Shown piece by piece: positions 17,675-24,686 of a stretch of 64,000 nt of DNA. The DNA is from Halorussus limi (GTDB taxonomy: Archaea > Halobacteriota > Halobacteria > Halobacteriales > Haladaptataceae). Within the stretch, counting starts at the first letter, position 1. Every line of letters starts with the position of its first letter. The notes beneath the pieces are model-generated. The model made no database searches, had not been told where the DNA came from, and saw nothing but the letters and a program-made list of their open reading frames with translations. Location of the stretch: the NCBI RefSeq assembly GCF_023238205.1, contig NZ_CP096659.1, positions 1,426,001 to 1,490,000 on the forward strand, given 5' to 3'. The translations under genes and the position numbers were made by a program.

Positions 17675-18229
17675 TCAGGTGGTATCGAGGTCGAAGCAGT
17701 CCCGGCACGGGCGGTAGTGGGTCTCGATAGTCTTGCGCTCGACACGGCGGAAGTCGCCGGACTGGTCGCATAGCGGACCGTCAGGAGTCGGCGCGTGCAT
17801 CACGTCGGTCGACGAATGCTGGACGAGGACCTCGCTCGTGAGCGACCCGAGTGCGGGCACGGTCGGCTTGACGACAGGGTCGAACACGGACGGTTCGGTC
17901 GGGCCGATTTCACAGGGGTCTGTCGCTGAATTCGTGCGAAATTCGACGGGACTCTCTGGCTGTTGGGCGAGGAACTCGAGAATCGATTCGTAGCACGACC
18001 GGCAGGGCTCAAGGCCACTTCGGCGGACCGTCTCGAGGTCGGCGGCCTGCCAGTCGGTGTCGGCCGACCCGGCTCGACATGTGGCCGTGGGCTCGTCGGG
18101 GTCGGCGGTCGGGTCGATACGATGGAAGACCGAGCGGCCGGGTTTGGCGACGACGCGGTCCTGAAGCGCGACACGGACGTTCGAGAACTGACTCAGCAAG
18201 CCGTCGCCGAAGACAGCGTCGCTACTCAT
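17675..18229 (-). CDS. Unknown cysteine-containing protein downstream of AbrB gene
   Basis: The protein has 184 residues. It has two similar halves: each has an arginine/cysteine unit (CRAGS...CRSCYES near residues 51-80; CDQSG...CRPCRDCFD near 153-180). This suggests an internal duplication with two metal sites. Its start overlaps the AbrB-like stop by 8 bases (18222-18229), so it is the last gene of a small minus-strand operon. No family is recognised; a haloarchaeal plasmid origin is likely. Confidence 0.6.
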   Translation of the reverse strand: MSSDAVFGDGLLSQFSNVRVALQDRVVAKPGRSVFHRIDPTADPDEPTATCRAGSADTDWQAADLETVRRSGLEPCRSCYESILEFLAQQPESPVEFRTNSATDPCEIGPTEPSVFDPVVKPTVPALGSLTSEVLVQHSSTDVMHAPTPDGPLCDQSGDFRRVERKTIETHYRPCRDCFDLDTT

Positions 18230-18419
18230 ACGGACTCAAGCCGTCGGCGGGACGGATGGTGATCGCGTCGTCACCTTGGTCGTAGGTGAACAGGAGCTGG
18301 TCGCCGATTTCGATGTCGAGGGTCTCGGTGAGGTCCTGCGGGATAGTGACCTGCGTACAACCCGAGCCGTGAATCGCCTTGCGAGTGTCGGCGAACACGG
18401 TGACGCTATCGTTACTCAT
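18222..18419 (-). CDS. AbrB/MazE-family DNA-binding protein
   Basis: The protein has 65 residues. It has the swapped-hairpin AbrB fold signature: GCTQVTIPQDLTETLDIEIGDQLLFTYDQ, followed by ITIRPADGL. Such proteins dimerise and bind DNA, as antitoxins or as chromatin-like regulators. No toxin of PIN or MazF type is adjacent; the next gene is the unknown cysteine protein, which could in principle be the partner. The ATG at 18419 lies inside the end of the preceding zinc-finger gene (overlap ATGAGTAA). Confidence 0.8.
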   Translation of the reverse strand: MSNDSVTVFADTRKAIHGSGCTQVTIPQDLTETLDIEIGDQLLFTYDQGDDAITIRPADGLSPYE

Positions 18420-18564
18420 TGCTGGCCTCCTGGCCGCAGCAGGCTCGATCGGCCTCGCAATCGTTGAATCGGCAGGTCGGGCAGAATTCGAGGCCGCCGT
18501 TCGAGCGGGTACAGGACGGGCACTCACACTCGCGGTTTCGTCCGGCGGGTGCGCGCGAACTCAT
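18412..18564 (-). CDS. 50-residue zinc-finger protein
   Basis: This gene is short but well supported. Its ATG overlaps the stop of the upstream 24-codon frame, and its stop overlaps the AbrB-like start. Eight cysteines in 31 residues fall as CECPSC (13-18), CPTC (28-31), C36 and CC (42-43), enough for two zinc sites. Such small CPxCG-type proteins are frequent in haloarchaea. Function is unknown; operon position suggests a co-regulator of the AbrB protein. Confidence 0.65.
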   Translation of the reverse strand: MSSRAPAGRNRECECPSCTRSNGGLEFCPTCRFNDCEADRACCGQEASNE

Positions 18565-18635
18565 GAGCGGTCACCGTCGGTCTTGTAGGTCGTTGCTGGT
18601 ATCTCGGTGTCAAGTTGGTAGTTCTCCATTGCCAT
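18561..18635 (-). CDS. 24-residue leading reading frame of the AbrB operon
   Basis: ATG at 18635 encodes MAMENYQLDTEIPATTYKTD and four more residues. Its TGA overlaps the ATG of the zinc-finger gene. It begins about 20-30 bases downstream of a TATA-like tract (AACTTTTTTACT, 18655-18666 on the minus strand), as a leaderless first gene would. It may be a small protein or a leader peptide that couples translation. Confidence 0.45.
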   Translation of the reverse strand: MAMENYQLDTEIPATTYKTDGDRS

Positions 18636-18654
18636 CCTGTCGAGAAACCGTGGT

Positions 18655-18666
18655 TAGTAAAAAAGT
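18655..18666 (-). promoter_or_regulatory. TATA element of the AbrB operon
   Basis: The minus strand reads AACTTTTTTACT, 20-31 bases upstream of the first start codon at 18635, the normal spacing for leaderless haloarchaeal transcripts. Confidence 0.45.
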
Positions 18667-18743
18667 TACTACTGGCGCGAAAACTAACCCTTCCTTTGCC
18701 GACAGGACACGCCAGCCACTAGATCACCGTTCAGTAGGCGTGC

Positions 18744-19712
18744 CTATTCTTCGACGATACGGTCAGCGATATCGGTCCAAACTACGCGATATTCCTCGAG
18801 CCCAGCCTTTCCGATTCCGGCTGTGATAAGATCCGACCAGTGAGGCTCGAACGCTTTCTCAAAGACGAATCCCGACTCACTATATGTGCGAATCATCTTC
18901 ACCCTTTCATCCAACGACGGGGGGTTCCAACTTACCACGGTCTCTATACTAATACTGCTCTGCTCGTCCAGAGAGGTGCTGTAGTCTCGGAGTTTGAATA
19001 TATAGGTGTCGTCTGCCAGATAGTAGCCGACTTCGCTATGGAGGCCAGTAGCCGTGTATTCCACGTAGTTATCGGTAACGCGGAGGCTGTCCCAACCAAG
19101 ATCAACCTTTCGAGGATGCTTGATGCTCTGCTCAATAGCCTTGGCCTGGCGTTCAGAAAGATCAGTTCGAGATAGTGGGTCTCCGTTCACGTCTTGAATA
19201 GACAGCCCCCATTCGTCCAGTGTTTCTGTAACTTCTGGATCATCAAATGGTGTGTTTGAGTCGTCGTACAATTCATCGACGATGTCCGTGAACTGGTTGT
19301 CGAGAGTATCCTCCTCAATCTCGTCAGGCGATGTGTGGCGAAACCGTTCTTGGAAGTCTTCAGTATCCGCAAGAAGTGATTTGATTGAGTCAATACGGTC
19401 GTCATTGCTGTACTTCTGTAAGAGTCGCGCCAGTTGGTCACGTTGTTCTGCCGAAAGGGAGAGGTCTGTAAGTTTATAAGATATCTTCTCTCTCTCATCG
19501 TCGGTTTCTGTCGAGTTCTCGGTATACAGTAGCCCTACATCGTAAAGCGCCCAGCAGAGGTCGTGACTTATTGCGGTCTTTGTTCCGAACCCCATCTTCT
19601 GGAATATCCTATCCATGACGGGGCGGGTCTTGAGATTAATCGGATGTCCGGAACCAGGTTTCGCCGTTACGTGGTACCCTGGCTGGGACTGAGAATCTTT
19701 CACGTATGGCAT
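18744..19712 (-). CDS. Unknown 322-residue cargo protein
   Basis: I do not recognise this protein. From the ATG at 19712 it begins MPYVKDSQSQPGYHVTAKPG. Residues 30-75 are basic and helical and look like a DNA-binding or winged-helix segment (TRPVMDRIFQKMGFGTKTAISHDLCWALYDVGLL). The rest is acidic and helical until about residue 200, then beta-rich (YVEYTATGLHSEVGYYLADDTYIFKLRDY). GC content is clearly below that of the flanking operons, which marks it as cargo. An in-frame upstream ATG at 19772 would add 20 residues. Confidence 0.6.
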   Translation of the reverse strand: MPYVKDSQSQPGYHVTAKPGSGHPINLKTRPVMDRIFQKMGFGTKTAISHDLCWALYDVGLLYTENSTETDDEREKISYKLTDLSLSAEQRDQLARLLQKYSNDDRIDSIKSLLADTEDFQERFRHTSPDEIEEDTLDNQFTDIVDELYDDSNTPFDDPEVTETLDEWGLSIQDVNGDPLSRTDLSERQAKAIEQSIKHPRKVDLGWDSLRVTDNYVEYTATGLHSEVGYYLADDTYIFKLRDYSTSLDEQSSISIETVVSWNPPSLDERVKMIRTYSESGFVFEKAFEPHWSDLITAGIGKAGLEEYRVVWTDIADRIVEE

Positions 19713-19823
19713 ATGCGAATGGGACTTCGTATGTAACTTGTATCCTCTGATGGGCCAGCAACCGAACCTCACCGTACGAACCGAAGAGTGTCAACAGAGT
19801 TAGTGACACAGCAGTGGATTTAC

Positions 19824-20096
19824 TCACGGACCAACTGACCAACTGGTTTCGGCCTTGACCGAGAGTTCGTCGGTGTCCAGGATATCAGCGATCTCCTCGG
19901 GCGTGACGTTGCCCTGTTTGACGGCGCGCTCCATCAACTCCTCGACCGCGCCGGTTGGGACGGCGGTCGTATCGCCGGCCATTTTGAGGTAGTAGTCGGC
20001 GGCTTGGTCGATGGCTTTGCTCTTGGTGTTCTGGCCGGTGGCTTCGAGGAGGTTCTCCAGACGACGCTCGCGCGAATCGGTCATTCTGAGACGCAT
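19824..20096 (-). CDS. Small ribbon-helix-helix-like regulator
   Basis: The protein has 90 residues if started at MRLRMTDSRERRL (ATG at 20096; a GTG 12 bases upstream is possible). The first 45 residues, RERRLENLLEATGQNTKSKAIDQAADYYL, fit the haloarchaeal ribbon-helix-helix type. The C-terminal half contains a second helical unit (VTPEEIADILDTDELSV) like a small helix-turn-helix. A TATA-like TTTAAATAC lies about 55 bases upstream. Repeats of TTGCACAC around its start may be its own operator. Confidence 0.6.
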   Translation of the reverse strand: MRLRMTDSRERRLENLLEATGQNTKSKAIDQAADYYLKMAGDTTAVPTGAVEELMERAVKQGNVTPEEIADILDTDELSVKAETSWSVGP

Positions 20097-20097
20097 G

Positions 20098-20262
20098 AAA
20101 TTGCACACGCACCCCCGAACGGTAGTTTTCTTCGGTCACTAAACCGGTTTCAGTATTTAAACGAACGCAGGTAAGGCGTGATCTGGCCGGGTGAGCGAGC
20201 GCGGTCGCGGTCGATCTCGAGGCGTTTTGCACACATCGTGAGCGCCCGGCGTGTGCAATTTT
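20098..20262. repeat. Inverted TTGCACAC repeats flanking the regulator promoter
   Basis: AAATTGCACACGC at 20098-20110 is the exact reverse complement of GCGTGTGCAATTT at 20250-20262. A third partial copy, TTGCACAC, lies at 20228-20235. The first copy overlaps the start of the ribbon-helix-helix gene, so an autoregulatory operator or looping site is plausible. No gene is evident from 20110 to 20520. Confidence 0.5.
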
Positions 20263-20524
20263 CGGCGTCGATTTCTCTGGGCGTGTGACCATGGGGGGTC
20301 AACAAAGAGAGGCGGTATAGTTTCTGAGGAACCCTTCCTTAGAAATCTATCCTACATATTCCCCACCTCTATTTGTAACAGGTTGAATATGGATACGGTA
20401 GAAGAAACCGCCGGTCAAACCTTGGTGCCCCGTTATCGCACGGGGGATAAACGGGGAAACACACTGTTCGTACAACCGGTACGTTAATAACTTATTAGCG
20501 TGTACGTGTAGGTGTGAAGTGGCG

Positions 20525-20566
20525 CGGGAGACAATGATCCCTCACTGAAGGGGTATGAGCCTCCCG
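20525..20566 (+). other. Nested stem-loop, possibly a transposon-end or omega-RNA relic
   Basis: CGGGAG (20525-20530) pairs with CTCCCG (20561-20566) and encloses CCCT/AGGG (20539-20542 and 20549-20552). The layout resembles the structured right ends of haloarchaeal IS1341-type elements, but no transposase or tnpB gene accompanies it. It lies 17 bases beyond the stop of the DUF3800 gene and could instead be a terminator. Confidence 0.35.
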
Positions 20567-20582
20567 TTGCTACTCTGAAGTT

Positions 20583-21284
20583 CTACCTGAAGAAGCGAAA
20601 GTCGTTGAGTGTACTCGCTGCCGTTTCACAGTCTGTTTTCAGTAAATTCCGTCTCCACGAGTACGCCGCAAGGTCTGAAAGCTGGATTCCGGGTGTTCCT
20701 CGGCTGTCTCGAGTTTCAAACGAAACAGGCGGTAGTTCGTCCGACGCGAGGTTAGAAACTTCTCGAAGACGCTGAGCAGGGTTCTGCCAAACCTCCGCAT
20801 CTAGATAGACGCGGACTTGATCAAAGTCACCCGTTTCTAATCGATCTTCTTGACGTAGTGGCGAAAGGATAGACGCCAAAGAGATAGTTTTCAGTGTTTC
20901 TCCTGTCTGCTGAGGGCCAACTAAGTCTTCGATAGCGTCCGTACCCGCATCCGAGTTCACCTCATGGAGTGTATACCGCATCGGTTTGCTCACTTGCCAA
21001 GGGTAGTTTGTTTGTTGAATCGACGAATCATCGTGGATGCCGCTGCGGAGATACGCGAAGAGCGTGTCCAATACTGGTGGCGGTGTCGACGCTCCCTTCA
21101 ATTCCCCAATCGAATCCTTACCGAGCTCACTCCCTTCAATGGTGGACATGAGGCGGTCTTTTGTCGGCATTAGAACCTCATTTGGATTTGGTCGTGCGGA
21201 GACTACCCAACATCCAGCTACCGCGTAACAGCGATCTGTCTGCGGCTCCCCGCTCTCATCAACAAAGATGTAGAGATAAGACAT
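20583..21284 (-). CDS. DUF3800-family protein
   Basis: The protein has 233 residues. The family landmarks are visible: YLYIFVDESG at residues 4-12 (with Asp9-Glu10), ELKG at 61-64, an aspartate in RVYLDAEVW, and QLSDLAAYSWRR near the C-terminus. DUF3800 has an RNase H-like fold with acidic residues expected to bind metal, and the family is frequent in phage and defence islands; a nuclease role is inferred, not proven. It shares strand with the Ubl operon upstream but is 506 bases away, so it is probably a separate unit. Confidence 0.82.
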   Translation of the reverse strand: MSYLYIFVDESGEPQTDRCYAVAGCWVVSARPNPNEVLMPTKDRLMSTIEGSELGKDSIGELKGASTPPPVLDTLFAYLRSGIHDDSSIQQTNYPWQVSKPMRYTLHEVNSDAGTDAIEDLVGPQQTGETLKTISLASILSPLRQEDRLETGDFDQVRVYLDAEVWQNPAQRLREVSNLASDELPPVSFETRDSRGTPGIQLSDLAAYSWRRNLLKTDCETAASTLNDFRFFR

Positions 21285-21790
21285 GCAAATTATTTACACT
21301 CTGATACAGGGTCCTTCGTCGGCGTAGTTGACTCCAATCTCGAATCACTTGATTTGTCACCGACCACATCCATGCTCTAACTTAGAGTGAGAGTCAGTTG
21401 GGATAAAAAAGCACCCGTTCGCGCGCGCATGAGGGCGGATAGACCGTTTCGGAGGGACTGCAGGATGGTGGGTGGCTACGTGGGTAGTCAGTGGCAGTAG
21501 GGTTGCTGGTGGTCAGGTTGGTGGCTGCGGTCTGGAGGTCACAAGGGTTACGAGAGTCGTATGTTCTGACCGAAGCGGACTACGAAGCTGTGCAGGAGAT
21601 AGAGGGTAGGTTGGAGAACGAATTCCGGCGAAGTGAACGACTGTGTTTTCTATCGGCGGCGGTGAGCAGCGCGTGACATGTACAATTCTGGACGAGCGCT
21701 CACGTTCGCGTGTAATCACTGGACCGCGTGGCTAGAAGGGTAGTAGTGAAAATTCAATCTCCTTTGTCAGACAGTAACTGAAACGTGGAA
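21285..21790. other. Gene-free stretch between DUF3800 and the JAMM-E1 gene
   Basis: I find no convincing gene in these 506 bases. A plus-strand open frame (21491-21676) has a plausible helical stretch (YVLTEADYEAVQEIEGRLENE) but a low-complexity beginning, and may be a decayed fragment. The block around 21450-21540 is G/T-rich with many GGT repeats. Confidence 0.4.
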
Positions 21791-23215
21791 TCAAAACGAT
21801 AACAAAGAAAGTTGGTGAACAGATGGTGACCACTGCCCTTTTTGACAAACGCAGTCGTCAGCTCGATCGGTCGCATACCGCTGGAGATCACACGCCCAGA
21901 GGTTGAAGACCACCATTTCATCCCAGATATTCTCCTGATTCAGGAGGTAGGCGACCGCTTGCACAGCCCCCATAGTAGCTGCCATGGTCGTCATAAAGAC
22001 GTTACTCGGCTCTGGCCCCTCGTCTCGACGGTAGCCATCCTTTACTTCGCGGTCAACCAACTCTTTTGGCATATTCTCTTCACGGATTTTGCCGGGGTCG
22101 AGCACATCAAGGCACCACAGGCAAGGACCACCATTTACAACGTGCCGGGCGTCCGCGAAAAGGTCTAGCACCAGACCGTCATTCGCGGTCGGACGCGTTC
22201 CTACGTCGATGTACGGAATACCGTAGAGTACCGAGAGTTTGTTCAGGTAGTCCCGAGGGGTGTGTCGGTCAGTACAACCGAAGATGACGTCGCAGTCAAG
22301 CAACTCCTCGTCGTAGCTACCAGTCGTCACGTCGTCCTGAATCGTTTCGACCTCCGCAGTCGCCGTCCGACCGAGATGGTCTTCTAGGACCTTCGTTTTC
22401 GCTGTTCCTTCCCGCGCTTGTTCGAGTGTTAGGCTATAGAGCCTGTTTGCATTTGAGATTTCTGCCGTATCTGGATCGGCTAACAGTAGCGACCCAATTC
22501 CAGCTCGCGCACACTGAATGGCTGTTGCACTGCCAGTTCCCCCGAGTCCGACGATACCGACTTTTGCCGAGGTGAGACGTGCTTGTCCGAGACGGTCGAT
22601 GAGCTGCAATTGCCGGTCGGCAATCTCCAACGGGTCGACCTCGTTAGTAGTCGACGTTTCGCCCATTCCATCGCCAACGTCGCCAGTGAGGTCTCGTGGA
22701 ACAGCGTCGTCGAGATTTCGAACGGACCGAATTGGCCGTGATCCACAGCAATTCACCACATCAACCTCGTGTTGGTCGTCCGCATAGTCTATACCGGTCC
22801 AGAGCTTTCCTGTGACATCGTTTCCGTGGATGACGAGGCTCCCAAATGCGCCTTGGGCTGAGGACTCAACGAAGTCTCGAAGCCAAGCCTCGTGCATCAG
22901 TTCGTCGGCATACGAGAATCCCGGCGGGCCATCGGGATGACTGTGTACAAAGAACGGAACTCTGTCGGTCTGGAAAGACTCACCCATCACCTTCGACTTG
23001 TATCTCGTCGTCGGGCGGAGACGCCGCTGCTCTTGGATGTTCCAACGGTTCTCGTAGTTCGGTGGGGCTACTTCTTGGTCTACGACCAGTCGGACTCCAG
23101 ACGCCGTTTCGACAGGGCGGGTGAGTACGAACCCACCATCTTCCAGTGGAGCAGACTGGTTACAACGGTCTCGTAGTGAGTCCCAGACGTCTCCCAGAAT
23201 AGTGACTCGAATCAT
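21791..23215 (-). CDS. JAMM deubiquitinase-like / E1-like activating enzyme fusion
   Basis: The protein has 474 residues. Residues 1-140 are a JAB/JAMM metalloprotease: Glu25 in APLEDGGFVL, then HSHP (91-94), Ser101 and Asp104, the HxH-P-(6)-SxxD zinc site. Residues 190-440 are a ThiF/E1 adenylation domain: GLGGTGS (223-229), a SNANR arginine, then CTDRHTPRDYLN and a probable zinc site with CLWC (365-368) and CVC (455-457). The E1 half would adenylate and transfer a ubiquitin-like protein; the JAMM half would process it or remove it. It is the last gene of Ubl-E2-JAMM/E1, joined to the E2 gene by TGATG. Fusion of both activities in one chain is known for some bacterial operons of this class. 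Confidence 0.88.
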   Translation of the reverse strand: MIRVTILGDVWDSLRDRCNQSAPLEDGGFVLTRPVETASGVRLVVDQEVAPPNYENRWNIQEQRRLRPTTRYKSKVMGESFQTDRVPFFVHSHPDGPPGFSYADELMHEAWLRDFVESSAQGAFGSLVIHGNDVTGKLWTGIDYADDQHEVDVVNCCGSRPIRSVRNLDDAVPRDLTGDVGDGMGETSTTNEVDPLEIADRQLQLIDRLGQARLTSAKVGIVGLGGTGSATAIQCARAGIGSLLLADPDTAEISNANRLYSLTLEQAREGTAKTKVLEDHLGRTATAEVETIQDDVTTGSYDEELLDCDVIFGCTDRHTPRDYLNKLSVLYGIPYIDVGTRPTANDGLVLDLFADARHVVNGGPCLWCLDVLDPGKIREENMPKELVDREVKDGYRRDEGPEPSNVFMTTMAATMGAVQAVAYLLNQENIWDEMVVFNLWACDLQRYATDRADDCVCQKGQWSPSVHQLSLLSF

Positions 23216-23628
23216 CAACTGAGCTCCCAGAGTCGTTGTTCGATGAACGCCACGTGATCGACGAGATCATTATAGGCCGGGTCCCAATCGGGGTCGCTGC
23301 TATCGCCACGGTGCCACGAGAACCGCCGCCATTCTCGTCCTGCAAACCTCTTCGTGCAGTCCGCTTTCTCGGGAAGCTCACCGTTCTGGAGCGTTACTTC
23401 GGTTTCGGTCCAGAACATGTCGAGAGCCGTGCGCGGATAATGCCGTGGACCGTGGATATTGACCAGAAGGTCGGTGATCTCCGGGTCGAACTGCTCGGGA
23501 AGCTCGAAGTCTCTGAAGATAACGTGGGCCGTGGTCGAGGACTGCTTGATGTCAATGTCGAAACCGTCGGCTTCCAGCGTCTCGATGTCGGCGACGAGTA
23601 CGTCGGGGAGGTCGTTATCGCCCGGCAT
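23215..23628 (-). CDS. E2-like conjugating protein (Prok-E2_E type)
   Basis: The protein has 137 residues. It fits the prokaryotic E2 family E pattern: LLVNIHGPRHYPRTALDMFW (55-73), then CTKRFAGREWRRFSWHRG (91-108), an aspartate/tryptophan segment, and a C-terminal helix DLVDHVAFIEQRLWEL. Cys91 is the only cysteine in the protein and so the only candidate for a thioester; His106 and Trp100 are the conserved partners. The start at 23628 lies inside the end of the Ubl gene (14-base overlap). The N-terminal extension to 23706 is rejected because it duplicates the Ubl gene in another frame. Confidence 0.85.
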   Translation of the reverse strand: MPGDNDLPDVLVADIETLEADGFDIDIKQSSTTAHVIFRDFELPEQFDPEITDLLVNIHGPRHYPRTALDMFWTETEVTLQNGELPEKADCTKRFAGREWRRFSWHRGDSSDPDWDPAYNDLVDHVAFIEQRLWELS

Positions 23629-23953
23629 TGCGGTCCTTCTCGACGGCTCGGAAGAACAGCGTTCTCTCGGTGGCGGTCCGGTCGATGACCTTATTGAGGG
23701 AGACATCGGTTCCCTCCGTGTCGCCCTCGTTCTCCAACTGGAAGACGTCGAAGCTACTGGGGGTACGCCCTGTCGCCGCGACGATCTCCTTCACCGTCGG
23801 CTTCGTTTTCTCGATGTCGACCCGCCGCCGGTTCATCTTGATCTGCGCGAGCGGCCGCTCTCCTGCTTTGGACCGATTTTGACCGCCGTCAGTCCGCAGT
23901 TGCTTACTCGTCTGATCGTCTGTGCTAACGTTCGCGTGGTTTCCTGCATTCAT
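23615..23953 (-). CDS. Ubiquitin-like protein of the conjugation operon
   Basis: The protein has 112 residues. A polar, probably disordered N-terminus of about 34 residues precedes a beta-grasp domain (36-104). The pattern is a first beta hairpin (LAQIKMNRRRVDIEKTKPT), a helix (VKEIVAATG), then FDVFQLENEG, an acidic loop and a final strand TLFFRAV. This agrees with the prokaryotic multiubiquitin/Ubl group found beside E2 and E1 genes. The tail ends NAGR and lacks a terminal di-glycine, so maturation or a non-standard C-terminus is implied. It is the first gene of the operon. Confidence 0.75.
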   Translation of the reverse strand: MNAGNHANVSTDDQTSKQLRTDGGQNRSKAGERPLAQIKMNRRRVDIEKTKPTVKEIVAATGRTPSSFDVFQLENEGDTEGTDVSLNKVIDRTATERTLFFRAVEKDRNAGR

Positions 23954-23962
23954 AGTAATGCA

Positions 23963-23983
23963 CGCACTATCTCCCGTAGTGCG
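23963..23983. promoter_or_regulatory. Inverted repeat at the start of the Ubl operon
   Basis: CGCACTA (23963-23969) and TAGTGCG (23977-23983) form a perfect dyad with a 7-base spacer, ending 10 bases before the Ubl start codon. It could be an operator near the transcription start or a hairpin in a short leader. No clear TATA box is seen at the usual distance; the closest candidate is a TGGATATGGATA tract about 55-65 bases upstream. Confidence 0.4.
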
Positions 23984-24136
23984 GGGGCGCACCCAATGCC
24001 CTGACGACCGTATCCATATCCACAAATTCCTACCTGGATACACATCCAGATCTCGGAAGCGGACCGTAGTCGCCACTCACCCTAACCTCCGCTGGTTCAG
24101 GCTTCAGGTACGTAGATTCACTTTGCCCCGGGAAAT

Positions 24137-24153
24137 CCCGGCTTAATGCCGGG
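24137..24153 (+). other. Hairpin resembling a TnpB omega-RNA 3' end
   Basis: CCCGGC and GCCGGG arms with loop TTAAT, preceded by GGAAAT and followed by GTGGACC. Right ends of IS1341-type elements in haloarchaea have this layout, from memory. There is no tnpB gene upstream on the same strand, so if the match holds it is a solo relic. Confidence 0.35.
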
Positions 24154-24591
24154 GTGGACCTAGCCCGGTGGGCGCGAATCGTTTCAGACCCGCGTTGACT
24201 CAAAGTTTATCCGAAAGGGTAATAAGAGTTTCGTTCCGTGGTAATAGTTCACGCGCCCTCTATATGCTATACTTGGTTTGGGTAGCTAATGGCCCTAATG
24301 TTCACGCTTTACTAACGCGTCGGATTACACTTTCACTCCGGTCTCCAAACCCCTTTATATGCAAAAACTGGTTAAGGTAAGCCAAAAACAGCAGATATGC
24401 ACTTAAAGTATAAAAGAGGCTGATTCACTTTCACTTCACTTCAAGTAGATTGGCTGATGATAGCGATATGTCTAAGAAGGCTGAATTGCCGGTAGGAACA
24501 ATCAGTCCCACCGGGCTAGGTCCAACTGGACCCTCAATGGCATTGGTTATAAAGATAGGGGAAATGGTCTTTCTTTCCTATAGACCCACTG

Positions 24592-24607
24592 TCTATCTAT
24601 CTATCTA
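24592..24607 (+). repeat. (TCTA)4 microsatellite
   Basis: Four perfect TCTA units followed by TTTA, 79 bases upstream of the rhomboid-like gene. The track may be slippage-prone and lies where a promoter is expected. Confidence 0.7.
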
Positions 24608-24686
24608 TTTATAGAGATTCCCCATATCAGTATCCTTTTCACCTTCTTGGAAAATTACTTGATATTCTATTTATAATAGCATTGTA

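Larger units (their letters stand above)
23984..24686. other. Long gene-free stretch upstream of the Ubl operon
   Basis: No convincing gene is seen. A hairpin CCCGGC-TTAAT-GCCGGG at 24137-24153, followed by GTGG, resembles the 3' end of haloarchaeal TnpB omega RNAs, where AATCCC precedes a CG-rich hairpin. From about 24200 the sequence becomes AT-rich, with several TATA-like tracts. A (TCTA)4 microsatellite lies at 24592-24607. The stretch separates the divergent Ubl operon and rhomboid-like gene and probably holds both promoters. Confidence 0.5.

Noticed and set aside
18222-18419. Classical toxin-antitoxin pair with the AbrB-like protein as antitoxin
   Set aside because: Neither neighbour resembles a PIN, MazF, RelE or other known toxin, so the pairing cannot be supported.
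20251-20487. 78-residue plus-strand gene near the ribbon-helix-helix promoter
   Set aside because: No promoter or coupling, atypical composition, and its beginning lies within the inverted repeat.
20521-20580. C/D-box guide RNA at the nested stem-loop
   Set aside because: It contains ATGAT- and CTGA-like boxes, but the C-to-D' spacing is only about 5 bases and there is no paired terminal stem outside the boxes.
24168-24380. 70-residue plus-strand gene in the long gap upstream of the rhomboid-like gene
   Set aside because: Composition is random-like and there is no promoter or conservation cue.
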